Assembly (NCBI GenBank): GCA_001567545.1
Contig: LLZO01000222.1
Span: 1 to 33,391, forward strand
Reading direction: 5' to 3'
DNA: 33,391 nt
From: Candidatus Tepidiaquacellales bacterium OLB5
Lineage (GTDB): Bacteria > Bacteroidota > Ignavibacteria > Tepidaquicellales > OLB5
Positions 18,216 through 26,464 of this stretch are shown here, piece after piece. The translations under genes were made by a program, and so were the position numbers. The first letter of the stretch is position 1; each line of letters opens with the position of its first letter. The notes beneath the pieces were generated by a model. It ran no database searches and was not told where the DNA came from. It saw nothing but the letters and a program-made list of their open reading frames with translations.

Positions 18216-18243
18216 AAAAGGCGGATATTTTTATCCGCCTTTT
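18216..18243. terminator. Bidirectional terminator of the GGCGGATA type
   Basis: 12-bp stem AAAAGGCGGATA / TATCCGCCTTTT with a 4-nt T loop, between the convergent genes ending at 18196 and 18270. It has the same core as the hairpins at 12783 and 14542. Confidence 0.88.
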
Positions 18244-18269
18244 ATTTATTTTATTTTTAATAGCCGTAA

Positions 18270-18998
18270 TTAATCCGGTTCGCCGTTTTGATCCATATCC
18301 CTGAAAGCACGTTTTAGCGATTGCTTGATATTATGATCTATTTTATGCCTGTTATTTTCAATTGAGGGATCGATAAACTGGCCGTTTTCCCAAAACCACA
18401 AATGCGGATTTAGCCTGATTGTCAGGTAAACTACAGGGGCTGCGCCTACTGTTATGGGTACACCTTCCAGCTCAATTTCTTTGGCAACAGTAACATCAGA
18501 TTTATATGTGAACGGTACTGTATTATACACACCTCTTACAACTACTGAATATCTTCTGCTGTTGCTTTCTATAAAATCCGGGTCTGTTATTCCGTCATTG
18601 GGGGTCGGCTTGTGTACCTGGAATTTTACTTCATCGTATGAACCAAATGGCAGCTTTGCTAATCCCGCAATAACAACTTTGGAAGAAAGATCAAGCTGGA
18701 TGATAAATGGTCCTAATTTAACATCACACTCATTTTCGTGATTTTCCTCTTTTAGAACCAATTTTCTTAATACAAATTTAACTTCATCCAACTGTAATGA
18801 ATTATCCCCGGCAGCTTCAGAAAAGAAACCGGCTGAAAAATTGCTTTCACTGCCTTGTGTCGTTATCACATCACTTTGATTGTCCTGGCATGCAGTGAAA
18901 AAGACCAGGAACAATGTAAATGTGATACTCAAAATCAGAATATTTCTGTAGTTCTTAAAGAAGAACAGTTTTGCCTTCTTGTCTTCTACTTTATCCAT
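18270..18998 (-). CDS. DUF4382-like lipoprotein
   Basis: 242 aa. A basic N-terminal stretch and a hydrophobic segment end in lipobox FTAC with Cys37 followed by Gln, which suggests an outer-membrane lipoprotein. Residues about 50-205 resemble DUF4382 domains: an opening LQLDEVKFVLRKLVL strand, FIIQLDLSSKVVIAGLAKLPFGSYDEVKFQV as the LPaG-Y-x-x-(I/V)-x-(L/F) block (cited as a whole, read it in two parts), and a late VPITVG strand. The tail is charged (KRAFRDMDQNGEPD). GGAGG sits 9 nt before the ATG (19012-19008 on the minus strand) and fixes the start. Function is unknown. The family assignment is by pattern and moderate in certainty. Confidence 0.8.
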   Translation of the reverse strand: MDKVEDKKAKLFFFKNYRNILILSITFTLFLVFFTACQDNQSDVITTQGSESNFSAGFFSEAAGDNSLQLDEVKFVLRKLVLKEENHENECDVKLGPFIIQLDLSSKVVIAGLAKLPFGSYDEVKFQVHKPTPNDGITDPDFIESNSRRYSVVVRGVYNTVPFTYKSDVTVAKEIELEGVPITVGAAPVVYLTIRLNPHLWFWENGQFIDPSIENNRHKIDHNIKQSLKRAFRDMDQNGEPD

Positions 18999-19320
18999 TA
19001 TACTGAACCTCCATGGATTAAGTTGTTAAAAAAATTGATAATCCGCAAATATGTAAATTTACCAACACTAATTAACTAAAGAACAAACCAATCATACTCA
19101 GAGATTCATGCCAAAAAAAGAAATTAACTAAGTGGTTGTTATTAACTGAAAATAATTCTATAAAGTAATGATTTTTTCTGTTTTATATATAAAATCAATA
19201 TTAATTATTTATACTATTGAATAAGATATAAAATATTTTGTTACAATTAGTTAATGTTTGTTAATGTTTCGTTTGGTTTGATATGTTATTTTTGGTATGT
19301 AAAATAATCAGGAGTACAAA
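18999..19320. other. Divergent intergenic region without a gene
   Basis: 322 nt of very AT-rich sequence between the DUF4382-like and DUF4405 genes. It holds the minus-strand GGAGG ribosome site (19008-19012), a tandem TTAATGTTTG/TTAATGTTTC direct repeat (19251-19270), the plus-strand -7 box (19287-19294) and the plus-strand AGGAG (19310-19314). No ORF or RNA gene is supported. Confidence 0.55.
19287..19294 (+). promoter_or_regulatory. Candidate -7 promoter box for the DUF4405 gene
   Basis: TATTTTTG matches TAnnTTTG exactly and ends 26 nt before the TTG start. No exact -33 TTG is found at 19-21 nt. Confidence 0.4.
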
Positions 19321-19653
19321 TTGGAAACAAATAAAAAATTTAATAAACGTGCGTTTGTAACTTTTGGCATGCTTGCATCAGGAATTGCACTGCCTGTTTC
19401 AGGTTTGATGAATCATTATTTAGCATTTGATTTTCTGACACAAAGCAGGCATTTCTGGATGTCTGTTCATAATATCCTTGGTTTATTATTCACAATATTT
19501 TCAGTTAGTCACATATTTTTTAATTGGCGGGCTGTAAAAAATTATTTCTTAAAATTGCAGAGAATATTCATAAGTACAGAAGCACTTGCAGCAATTTCAA
19601 TAGTTGTGTTTATTACAGCATTGTTTGCACTGCACACATTTTTAGCCCGTTAA
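19321..19653 (+). CDS. DUF4405-like small membrane protein
   Basis: 110 aa with three hydrophobic segments (about 11-28, 44-64 and 84-107). The block SRHFWMSVHNILGLLFTIFSVSHIFFNW matches DUF4405: two conserved His (in VHNI and SHIF) at a spacing that suits heme or quinone-linked membrane proteins; the block is longer than a single motif and its key residues are H50, H63 and W67 (approximate). The start is TTG at 19321, supported by AGGAG at 19310-19314 with 6 nt spacing; no upstream ATG is in frame. It is monocistronic, closed by the hairpin at 19684-19708. Its role is not known; a redox or cytochrome-like function is only suggested by the histidines. Confidence 0.82.
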   Translation: METNKKFNKRAFVTFGMLASGIALPVSGLMNHYLAFDFLTQSRHFWMSVHNILGLLFTIFSVSHIFFNWRAVKNYFLKLQRIFISTEALAAISIVVFITALFALHTFLAR

Positions 19654-19683
19654 TAAATATGTAAAGGAATTAGTTTTCACAAA

Positions 19684-19708
19684 AAAAGGCGGAGTGGATC
19701 CGCCTTTT
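19684..19708. terminator. Bidirectional terminator (AAAAGGCGGA stem)
   Basis: 10-bp stem AAAAGGCGGA / TCCGCCTTTT with loop GTGGA, between the convergent DUF4405 and HMA genes. It shares the GGCGGA core with the hairpins at 12783, 14542 and 18216. Confidence 0.88.
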
Positions 19709-19732
19709 CTGTTTTACATTATTTTTTTAAGA

Positions 19733-20110
19733 TCAATGCATATGGTCAACTTTATATCCTGCTGATGTAATTGCTTCCTTAATTGCTTCCGGGTTTGTTT
19801 TTCCGGGATCAAATGATGCCTTAACTGTATTTGTCTTAAAATCTGCAATAACATCTTTTACGCCGTCAACTTTCTTAACTTTTTTCTTAATAGTATTTTC
19901 ACAGCCTGTGCAGGTCATACCTGATGTGTGTATCTCTATAGCTTTATCGTTACCTGAAACCTGCAATGTTTTATTATCACTGTTCTGTTCGGTTTTTGTT
20001 TCAGTGGTTTCCTGATTGTTTTCTGTTGTGGTTTTTTCATCAGTTTTGCCGCAGCTGATAATTAATACAGCTGAAAGGATCATAAATAAAATACTAAATT
20101 TTGTTTTCAT
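19733..20110 (-). CDS. Heavy-metal-associated (HMA) domain lipoprotein, MerP/CopZ-like
   Basis: 125 aa. Lipobox IISC gives lipidated Cys20, followed by a Thr/Glu/Asn-rich linker (21-53) and one HMA domain (about 57-122). The GMTCTGC metal loop supplies C67 and C70, and the domain continues with GVKDVIADFKTNTVKASFD and EAITSAGY, a complete ferredoxin-like HMA fold. By family knowledge it binds Cu(I), Hg(II) or Zn(II). Tethered in the periplasm or outer membrane it could capture or pass on metal. The final HMH may add ligands. No P-type ATPase is next to it; the CDF transporter is 17 kb away. An exact minus-strand TATTTTTG box (20144-20137) lies 26 nt upstream. Confidence 0.92.
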   Translation of the reverse strand: MKTKFSILFMILSAVLIISCGKTDEKTTTENNQETTETKTEQNSDNKTLQVSGNDKAIEIHTSGMTCTGCENTIKKKVKKVDGVKDVIADFKTNTVKASFDPGKTNPEAIKEAITSAGYKVDHMH

Positions 20111-20136
20111 TTTAAATAAATGGATTTATATTTCAG

Positions 20137-20144
20137 CAAAAATA
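20137..20144 (-). promoter_or_regulatory. Candidate -7 promoter box for the HMA lipoprotein
   Basis: CAAAAATA on the plus strand is TATTTTTG on the minus strand, an exact TAnnTTTG, 26 nt before the start codon. No exact -33 box is seen. Confidence 0.4.
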
Positions 20145-20198
20145 AAATAAATTTACTTATAATAATAACTATATATAGAGTATTTTAATTTCTAAACA

Positions 20199-20420
20199 AT
20201 GAAAATTTCGGTAAAAGTAAAACCTAATGCCCGGGAAAATTCAATAAAGTTACTTGAAACAGGTATTTACGAAGTAAAAGTTACAGTTCCCCCGGAAAAA
20301 GGAAAAGCAAATACAAAAGTAATTGAATTACTTTCCAATGAGCTGAAAATTGCAAAATCCAGGATTACCCTGTTAAAAGGCATTACATCTTCCAAAAAAG
20401 TCTTTCAGATCGAAAGCTGA
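20199..20420 (+). CDS. DUF167 / YggU family protein
   Basis: 73 aa, slightly shorter than the usual 75-100 aa. The family signature is clear: VKVKPNARENSI at the start, VTVPPEKGKANTKVIELLS in the middle (the (P/A)-x-(E/D)GKAN-x-x core) and ITLLKGITSSKKVFQI at the end. These small cytoplasmic alpha/beta proteins are widespread, and their biochemical role is not settled. It starts 88 nt after the divergent HMA start; no strong ribosome site is present. The next gene begins 94 nt downstream with its own -7 box, so it is probably transcribed alone. Confidence 0.92.
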   Translation: MKISVKVKPNARENSIKLLETGIYEVKVTVPPEKGKANTKVIELLSNELKIAKSRITLLKGITSSKKVFQIES

Positions 20421-20476
20421 ATATTAATTAACAATTTCAGTTAATTATGTACAGATTATTTATATCAAATTATTTA

Positions 20477-20484
20477 TATATTTG
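20477..20484 (+). promoter_or_regulatory. Candidate -7 promoter box for the 827-aa cargo gene
   Basis: TATATTTG matches TAnnTTTG exactly and ends 30 nt before the ATG at 20515. The -33 position has no TTG. Confidence 0.4.
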
Positions 20485-20514
20485 TTAATACAATCATTAA
20501 TTTATCGATCATAA

Positions 20515-22998
20515 ATGAAAAATCTGATATTTATACTGCTGTTTTTTATTACGGCCTTACCATTTATTGTTACTGCACAGGAAAGTGAAGAAAATGAATC
20601 ACCGGAAAAAATTAAAGCCCGTGAAATGTTCATTCATACCCGGCGTGCAGGCGGACCTCATATGACTTACACTCCAAATGCATATGAAAATGCGCTGATA
20701 CAAAAAGACAGAATGCCAAAGGATAAAGAAATTTCAGGCAGCCTAACAAGGCTTATAAACTGGCAGACCGCTAACCCGAAGGGTTTATTCTATTCAAGAA
20801 CCGGTAATAATTATATTTCCGGCAGAACAAATTCAATAGCTTTTGTTCAGGGGCAGCCAAATATTTATTATATTGCAGCTGCTCAGGGTGGTGTCTGGAA
20901 AACTCTGAATGACGGTGTTAACTGGGTGGTTTTAACCGATGATCTTCCTACATTAGCAACTGGAGATGTTGTTGTTGACCCCAATAATCCCAACATTATT
21001 TATCTTGGTACAGGTGAGCTGAATTATTCCGGTGACAGCCAATACGGAGATGGAATTTTTAAATCTCAAAACGGAGGATTAACATGGCTGCAGATAGCGC
21101 CCGGAAGCCTTGTCGGGACAAGATGTTCTTATATGGCTGTTGATCCGTCAAACAGTAATACTGTTTATTTTGCTGGAAGTAATGGAGTATTTAAATCAAC
21201 GAATGCAGGGTTAAACTGGGTAAATATGAACAGCGGAACAAATGCAAACTGTCTGCTGCTTGACCCGGTAAATCCGCAGATAATTTATATCTCAACTGGC
21301 GGTACCAATGCAGGGCAGGTAAAAAAATCTACTGATGGCGGCAATACATGGGTCACACTATCATCAGGTTTACCCGGCAGCATGGGAAGGATTCAGCTGG
21401 CAATTTCATCAAGCAGCAACCAGATTCTTTATGCAAGCATTGCAGCACCATCGGGCGGTTCATTATTGGGTTTATACAGAACTACTGATGCCGGTGCTAC
21501 ATGGACTTTGCAGGCTTCTTCACCAAACTATCTTGGTGGACAGGGGTGGTATGATAATGCTGTTATAGTACACCCAACTGATCCAAATATTGTTGTTGTT
21601 GGAGGAATAGATCTGTATGTTTCTACTAATGCAGGTGTTACTCTTGTTCAAAAAAGCTCATGGTCAACTTCAAACTCACAGAATATGACTCATGCCGATA
21701 TTCACCGCTTGGCTTATAATGGCACAAACTTATACTGCATGTCTGATGGCGGCGTGTATAAATCTACCAATAACGGCAATAACTGGGTTGACCTTAATTA
21801 TGATCTTTCAACGCTTCAGTATCAAAGTGCTGATTATGATATAACCAATACAGCAATGCTTCAGGGAGGTACGCAGGATAACAATAAAATGACTTCTACT
21901 AATGCAGGTGTTGACTGGAATCAGCGGACAACCGGCGACGGCGGTTATACTATTGTTGACCCTGTAAATACAAATTATGTTTACGGACAGTATGTTAACG
22001 GTTCAATTCAGCGCTCAACAAATACAGGCGTAAGTTTTACAAATATAACCCCAAGCGGTTCAACAGGCGGTTTGTTTTACAATCCCTATGAAATGGCTCC
22101 GGGTGATCATAATACAATTGTTTTCGGAAGGGCTGATATCTGGAAAACCACTAATGCGCAGACTGCTACTACATCAAGCGGTTGGACTCAAATTGCAACT
22201 ACAGCGGTTGTTGGAGGAAGTGTTTCTGCTATTGGTATCAGCTGGACAAATACCGGTAAGATTTATATTGGCACTTCTAACGGCAGAATTCTTATTACAA
22301 CTAATAACGGAACTAACTGGGCTGTTCAGACCGGCTTTCCTTATGTTAGCGATTTTATTGTTGATGCTGCTAATGATAACATCTGTTATGCATCACTTGG
22401 AGGTACCAGCGGAACCCATGTGCTTAAAACCACCAACGGCGGTGTAAACTGGGTAAATATTACAAGCAATCTCCCAAACATTGCTGCAAATTCCATTCTG
22501 CTGAGAACAGCCACACCTAGAATGATAATTCTTGGAACTGATATCGGTGTATTTCAGTCTGTTGATGAAGGCGCAAGCTGGGTTAACTTTTCTTCAGGTA
22601 TGCCTGCAGTTGAGATATACGATATGAAATATAAACAGGCAGCCGGACTTATACTTGCTGCTACACACGGAAGAGGATGCTGGACATTTGATCTCGGTTC
22701 TGTATTGGGAGTTGATCCGTATTCTGTAATACCAAAAACTTTCGAGCTTAACCAGAATTATCCAAACCCGTTCAACCCGGATACAAAGATCAAGTTCGGG
22801 TTGCCTAAAGAAGGAAATGTAAAGCTTTCAGTTTATGATGTATCTGGCAGGCAGGTTGAGCTTCTGGCTGACCAGAACTTTAATGCAGGAACTTATGAAA
22901 TTACATGGAATGCATCGTCTTACTCCAGCGGAGTATATTTCTATAAGCTGGAAACCGAAGGCTTTTCCGAAACCAAAAAGATGATATTAACCAAATAA
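20515..22998 (+). CDS. Large secreted BNR/sortilin-like propeller protein with T9SS sorting domain
   Basis: 827 aa. Signal peptide at 1-22 (FILLFFITALPFIVTAQ), then a charged helical leader (ESEENESPEKIKAREMFIHTRRAGGPH). From about residue 75 to 720 there are at least ten Asp-box turns, for example KTLNDGVNW, KSQNGGLTW, KSTNAGLNW, KSTDGGNTW, RTTDAGATW, KSTNNGNNW, TTNNGTNW, KTTNGGVNW and SVDEGASW. Alternating DPxNPNIIYLGTG and YDMKYKQAAGLILAATHGRG segments complete the pattern. That is the VPS10/sortilin-like or xyloglucanase-like double-propeller arrangement found in many secreted FCB proteins. NYPNPFNP starts at 748 and the tail ends TKKMILTK. I see no clear catalytic dyad, so enzymatic function is open. 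A hairpin follows at 23010-23033. Confidence 0.9.
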   Translation: MKNLIFILLFFITALPFIVTAQESEENESPEKIKAREMFIHTRRAGGPHMTYTPNAYENALIQKDRMPKDKEISGSLTRLINWQTANPKGLFYSRTGNNYISGRTNSIAFVQGQPNIYYIAAAQGGVWKTLNDGVNWVVLTDDLPTLATGDVVVDPNNPNIIYLGTGELNYSGDSQYGDGIFKSQNGGLTWLQIAPGSLVGTRCSYMAVDPSNSNTVYFAGSNGVFKSTNAGLNWVNMNSGTNANCLLLDPVNPQIIYISTGGTNAGQVKKSTDGGNTWVTLSSGLPGSMGRIQLAISSSSNQILYASIAAPSGGSLLGLYRTTDAGATWTLQASSPNYLGGQGWYDNAVIVHPTDPNIVVVGGIDLYVSTNAGVTLVQKSSWSTSNSQNMTHADIHRLAYNGTNLYCMSDGGVYKSTNNGNNWVDLNYDLSTLQYQSADYDITNTAMLQGGTQDNNKMTSTNAGVDWNQRTTGDGGYTIVDPVNTNYVYGQYVNGSIQRSTNTGVSFTNITPSGSTGGLFYNPYEMAPGDHNTIVFGRADIWKTTNAQTATTSSGWTQIATTAVVGGSVSAIGISWTNTGKIYIGTSNGRILITTNNGTNWAVQTGFPYVSDFIVDAANDNICYASLGGTSGTHVLKTTNGGVNWVNITSNLPNIAANSILLRTATPRMIILGTDIGVFQSVDEGASWVNFSSGMPAVEIYDMKYKQAAGLILAATHGRGCWTFDLGSVLGVDPYSVIPKTFELNQNYPNPFNPDTKIKFGLPKEGNVKLSVYDVSGRQVELLADQNFNAGTYEITWNASSYSSGVYFYKLETEGFSETKKMILTK

Positions 22999-23009
22999 TA
23001 AGTATTTAT

Positions 23010-23033
23010 AAAGAGCTTTTTTAAAAGCTCTTT
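23010..23033 (+). terminator. Rho-independent terminator
   Basis: Inverted repeat AAAGAGCTTTT / AAAAGCTCTTT followed by T-rich DNA, 12 nt after the stop of the 827-aa cargo gene. The innermost pairs would open to form the loop. Confidence 0.8.
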
Positions 23034-23040
23034 TTATTTG

Positions 23041-23069
23041 AATAATAGTTGACAAAGTCAACTATTATT
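23041..23069. promoter_or_regulatory. MarR operator: perfect 13-bp inverted repeat
   Basis: Arms at 23041-23053 and 23057-23069 are perfectly complementary around a central AAA. The core TAGTTGAC / GTCAACTA has the form and length of MarR-family operators. It covers the -33 or -35 element of the regulator's own promoter, predicting autorepression. Confidence 0.75.
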
Positions 23070-23079
23070 GTTATAATTG
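23049..23079 (+). promoter_or_regulatory. Near-consensus promoter of the MarR gene, predicted leaderless transcript
   Basis: TTGACA (23049-23054), 17 nt, TATAAT (23072-23077) is a perfect sigma70-type promoter. Read in the Bacteroidota way it is TTG, 20 nt, TATAATTG, one mismatch from TAnnTTTG. The ATG at 23084 begins only 7 nt after TATAAT, where transcription should start, so the mRNA would have little or no leader. Confidence 0.7.
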
Positions 23080-23083
23080 TAAC

Positions 23084-23513
23084 ATGGAAAATAAATTTGT
23101 TCAAAATTTCAGGGAATTCAACAGGTTTTACACGGATTTTCTTGGTGCTTTAAATAAAAAAAGTCCTGAACAGCAAATTTTCACTGCCTGAAGCCAGGGT
23201 ATTATTTGAAATTAATAATATTCCTGATTGTACAGCAAAAGATATTGTAAAAACGCTTAATATAGATAAAAGTTATTTAAGCCGAATTTTAAAAAACTTT
23301 TTTAAAAACAAACTTATCTTTAAAAAAAGGTCTGAAGAAGACGCGCGTAATCATTTTCTTTTACTTACACAAAAAGGAAAAGCAGAACTGAATATTCTTG
23401 AATCTGAAGTTAATGGCAGGATCAGTTCACTTTTTGATGCCCTTAATGAAAAAGAACGTAAAACACTTGAACTAAGCATGATGCAGATAAAATTTATTCT
23501 TTCCGGTAAATAA
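23084..23513 (+). CDS. MarR family transcriptional regulator (frameshifted at an A7 run)
   Basis: As written, the ATG frame stops after 35 codons. Dropping one A from the run at 23156-23162 joins FLGALNKK to VLNSKFSLPEARVLFEI and gives a continuous 142-aa protein of typical MarR length. The winged helix-turn-helix is complete: CTAKDIVKTLNIDKSYLSRIL for the recognition helices and KRSEEDARNHFLLLTQKG for the wing. The perfect inverted repeat over its promoter supports a working, self-regulating gene. Its ligand and other targets are unknown. The next gene downstream, 37 nt away on the same strand with no terminator between, is the NHL-like cargo gene at 23551, so the two may be co-transcribed. 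A genuine pseudogene cannot be excluded. Confidence 0.82.
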
Positions 23514-23550
23514 TCATACATATAAATATTTATTAATTTAAAATAATAAA

Positions 23551-24690
23551 ATGAAATTAAAATTTCTATTAAGCCCGCTTTTTGTTTTAATGTTATCAGC
23601 AGCAGGTATTTTTTCCCAAACAGTAAGTACATTAATCCAGGGTCCCTCAACATTTGATGATTGCCTTACTTTAGGACCAGATGGCAATATTTACGCATCA
23701 AGGTACAGCGGTTCGGTTATTACTAAAATAACTCCGCAGGGCACAAGTTCAATTTTTGCTTCCGGTTTTAATTCACCAAACGGAACTGCATTCGGACCTG
23801 ATGGTTATCTTTATGTTCCAAGCGCTGTTGGAAACAGAATTGATAAAGTATCGCCTGCCGGAACGGTTACCAATGTAGTGCCATATATGCCCGGCGCATC
23901 TGCCATACTTTTCAGGCCGGATGGAAAAATGATTGTTGCATGTTATACCCCAACGGCTATTAATCTCGTTGAGCTAAACGGAAGTTATGCTCCTTTATAT
24001 ACAGGCAACGGACTTAACGGTCCTATCGGGCTGAGATATACCTCAACAGGGAAGCTGATAATAGGTAATTTCAATGATGGAAAGATATTTTCTGTTGATA
24101 CTGCTACCGGTGTTTTTACACAAATTGCAGATCTGCCCGGTTCATTGGGATTTTTAGAAATAGTAAATGATGTAATATATTCTACCGGATTTGATGTAAA
24201 CAAAATTTTCAGAACCACTTTAACAGGTGATACAATGACAGTGGCCGGAACAGGGGCTTCCGGACAGTTAAACGGTCCCGCTCTGTTATCAACATTCAGC
24301 CGGCCTAATGGAATTGTAAAATCTATTACCGGGGATACCCTGTTTATATCTGATTATCAAACACGATCTCTCAGGGTGTTATCAGGAATTACACTTGGTT
24401 TAATAAATATTAACACTGTTGCACCAGAAAGATATGCACTCGGCCAAAACTACCCAAACCCATTCAACCCGGTAACCAATATTGAATTTTCAATACCCAA
24501 TACTTCAAAAGTTAAGCTGGTTATTTATGATGTTCAGGGAAGACTGGTAGAAACTTTAGTTGATTATGATTTAAAAGCCGGAAGTTATATAACAGACTGG
24601 AATGCATCAGCATTTTCCAGCGGTGTGTATTTCTATAAGCTTGAAGCTGACGGATTTGCTGAAACAAAAAAAATGATACTTACAAAATAA
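23551..24690 (+). CDS. Secreted NHL/SMP-30-like six-bladed propeller protein with T9SS sorting domain
   Basis: 379 aa. Signal peptide at 1-23 (LSPLFVLMLSAAGIFSQ). Residues 25-285 carry repeats of the type LGPDGNIYASRYSGSVITKI, GPDGYLYVPSAVGNRIDKV and RPDGKMIVACY, then GTGASGQLNGPALLSTFSRP with LFISDYQTRSLRVL. This is the NHL or gluconolactonase-like propeller pattern. NYPNPFNP begins at 300 and the tail ends TKKMILTK. No metal-binding or lactonase residues were confirmed. The gap to the MarR gene is only 37 nt, with no promoter motif of its own seen, which points to MarR-dependent read-through. A MITE-like inverted-repeat element follows. Confidence 0.9.
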   Translation: MKLKFLLSPLFVLMLSAAGIFSQTVSTLIQGPSTFDDCLTLGPDGNIYASRYSGSVITKITPQGTSSIFASGFNSPNGTAFGPDGYLYVPSAVGNRIDKVSPAGTVTNVVPYMPGASAILFRPDGKMIVACYTPTAINLVELNGSYAPLYTGNGLNGPIGLRYTSTGKLIIGNFNDGKIFSVDTATGVFTQIADLPGSLGFLEIVNDVIYSTGFDVNKIFRTTLTGDTMTVAGTGASGQLNGPALLSTFSRPNGIVKSITGDTLFISDYQTRSLRVLSGITLGLININTVAPERYALGQNYPNPFNPVTNIEFSIPNTSKVKLVIYDVQGRLVETLVDYDLKAGSYITDWNASAFSSGVYFYKLEADGFAETKKMILTK

Positions 24691-24718
24691 TACTGCTCAA
24701 TTATTAGATTAAACTAAA

Positions 24719-24848
24719 GGGTTTGTCTCAATAGGCTGCTTTCGTAGCCGCAACCTTCAGGTTGCGTTGTATTTTCAGATGAAATTCGCAGCTTAAAAGC
24801 TGCGGCTACTGATGTTGTATCTGAAAATCAAACTTTTGAGACAGCCCC
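24719..24848. mobile_element. MITE-like non-coding element with nested inverted repeats
   Basis: About 130 nt with no ORF. The outer ends GGGTTTGTCTCAA (24719-24731) and TTGAGACAGCCCC (24836-24848) form imperfect terminal inverted repeats with a perfect GTCTCAA/TTGAGAC core. Inside are three more complementary pairs: GTAGCCGC (24744-24751) with GCGGCTAC (24802-24809), ATTTTCAGAT (24771-24780) with ATCTGAAAAT (24819-24828), and two local hairpins, GCAACC-TTCA-GGTTGC (24750-24765) and GCAGCTT-AA-AAGCTGC (24788-24803). The ends look like those of some insertion sequences, but no transposase is present. It fills the convergent gap between 24690 and 24852 and may also end transcription. Confidence 0.65.
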
Positions 24849-24851
24849 TTT

Positions 24852-26310
24852 TTAAATTTCATTAATTCTATCCAGCAGCCAGTGCCGGTTTATCAGGTTT
24901 TTGCTTTCAGAAATCTCCTGTTTTAACTTCATAATGTTAAAACCGGTTTCATCTGATTTTTTATTTTTTTCATTCATTCTGTTTTTCAGTTCAAACAGTT
25001 TTTTGGTAAATGTAATATAACTGCTGATATTCTTTTTTGTTGCTTCGGGTATTTTTTTCTCATTTACAATAAAGTGCCTGTAACTATCAATATGGCTGTA
25101 AAACGGCTCTGTTTCATTCATATCAAAATAAATTTTCATGTAAAGAGATTTCAGCTGGTGTTTATATGATAGGTCATCAGTTTTTACTTTTGCAGCTTCT
25201 GTTAATGCATTTCCATATTCCTTTTGGTTATAAAACAATAATGCCCTGCAGAAATTATATGCATTTTCTCGGTTTTGATCGTCAAGTTCATGTTTGTATT
25301 TTTCTATGAATTCCTTTACCCATTGGGTTTCTCCGGCTTCCAGCCCCGTTACTGTTACATTCAGATACCTGATATGTTCAAGGAACCTTCTGAATCCTTT
25401 ATAATGTCCCAGCTCAATATTTTCTTTAAATAGGTAAAAATGTTCTTTCCTGTATTCCGGGTATCCTGAATTTATTTTGTAATAACAGAAATTGGTAAGT
25501 ATAGTAAAAATATCCTTTATATCCCTTTCATGCAGTTCAGTAAAAAATGAATTCAGTATCTTTTTAAGCTCAAAGTAATATTTATCTTCACGGGTAAGCG
25601 CAAGCTGAAAAGAACAGTAACAGTATTTAAGGTAAACTGAATCATTGTATTTATTTATCGCACTTTCAGTATAAAGCTCAAGATTTTTGAGCATCTCATC
25701 TTTTTCAACTAAAAACATTTTCTGGTTTGAATTTGCCAGGTTTATCTGGTTCTTAAGTACAGAAATCAAAAATGACTTTACCAGCGCATCAGAAGATTTA
25801 ATTAAAAGATCTTCTGGCGAATAAAGCGTGCTTTTCCGGTTTTTAAGGCTGCTGAGCTTTATACTGTTCAGATAAAATTCGTTTTGAAAGTACTGTTCAT
25901 CTTTAATCTTGGTTTTTTTAATTAATTCAGAAGCTTCTTTTTCTGTTTTATCGAATAAACCCTGTGAATTCCTGCTGCTTAATTCCCTTAAAAGCTCAGT
26001 ATAGTACTGCATCCCTTTTTTTCTGTAGATTTGAAGGGCTAAAAAATCTTCGCAAAGCTCCAGCAGTTTTGAAAATATATTCCTTAATACACCGTCATTG
26101 TAATTTTTTCCCGGGTAAAGCCTGCTGTATATTTTTTCTTTTGTAAAGTTTTTCCCTTCAAATCCGGGATAAAATTTTTTTTAAGATTTCGTAAAACTTT
26201 ACCTGTACTGCTTCCCTGTTAAAATAAGGTGAAGCTGTAAATAATCCAAACTGTTTGAATTCTTCTTCATTGAATGTTTTTAACAGCTCTATGGCTTTAC
26301 TGTTTATCAT
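24852..26310 (-). CDS. Uncharacterised ~490-aa all-helical protein, paralogue 2 of 3 (frameshifted near its 5' end)
   Basis: The open frame covers only 24852-26012 from an internal ATG, but family similarity continues upstream in another frame to an ATG at 26310 (MINSKAIELLKTFNEEEFKQ). Dropping one A (coding strand) from the run at 26175-26182 gives a continuous 485-aa protein, close to its paralogues (487 and 491 aa). Restored family motifs are QFGLFTASPYFN, FYPGF, KEKIYSRLYPGKNYN and EDFLAL. The C-terminal half has TPR-like helices (KEYGNALTEAAKVK, YKHQLKSLYMKIYFD, YRHFIVN). No signal peptide is seen. It is divergent from the SBBP cargo gene at 26532. Function is unknown. It is the most diverged of the three and could be decaying, but the single restorable indel argues for assembly error. 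Confidence 0.78.
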
Positions 26311-26464
26311 ACTTTTAAATTATTTGCGGTGTAAAAGATAACACTATCTTATGACAATTAAAATATAAAATTCTTACAATAAATTTTTAAAATACAATTA
26401 TTTAGTTAAATCCTTTAAGTTCCGGACTTCGAATTTCTATGGTACACATATTATTAATGTTTCT

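Noticed and set aside
24719..24848. Complete insertion sequence or tRNA-like gene
   Set aside because: There is no transposase reading frame, and the fold does not have tRNA arm lengths; it is kept only as a MITE-like element.
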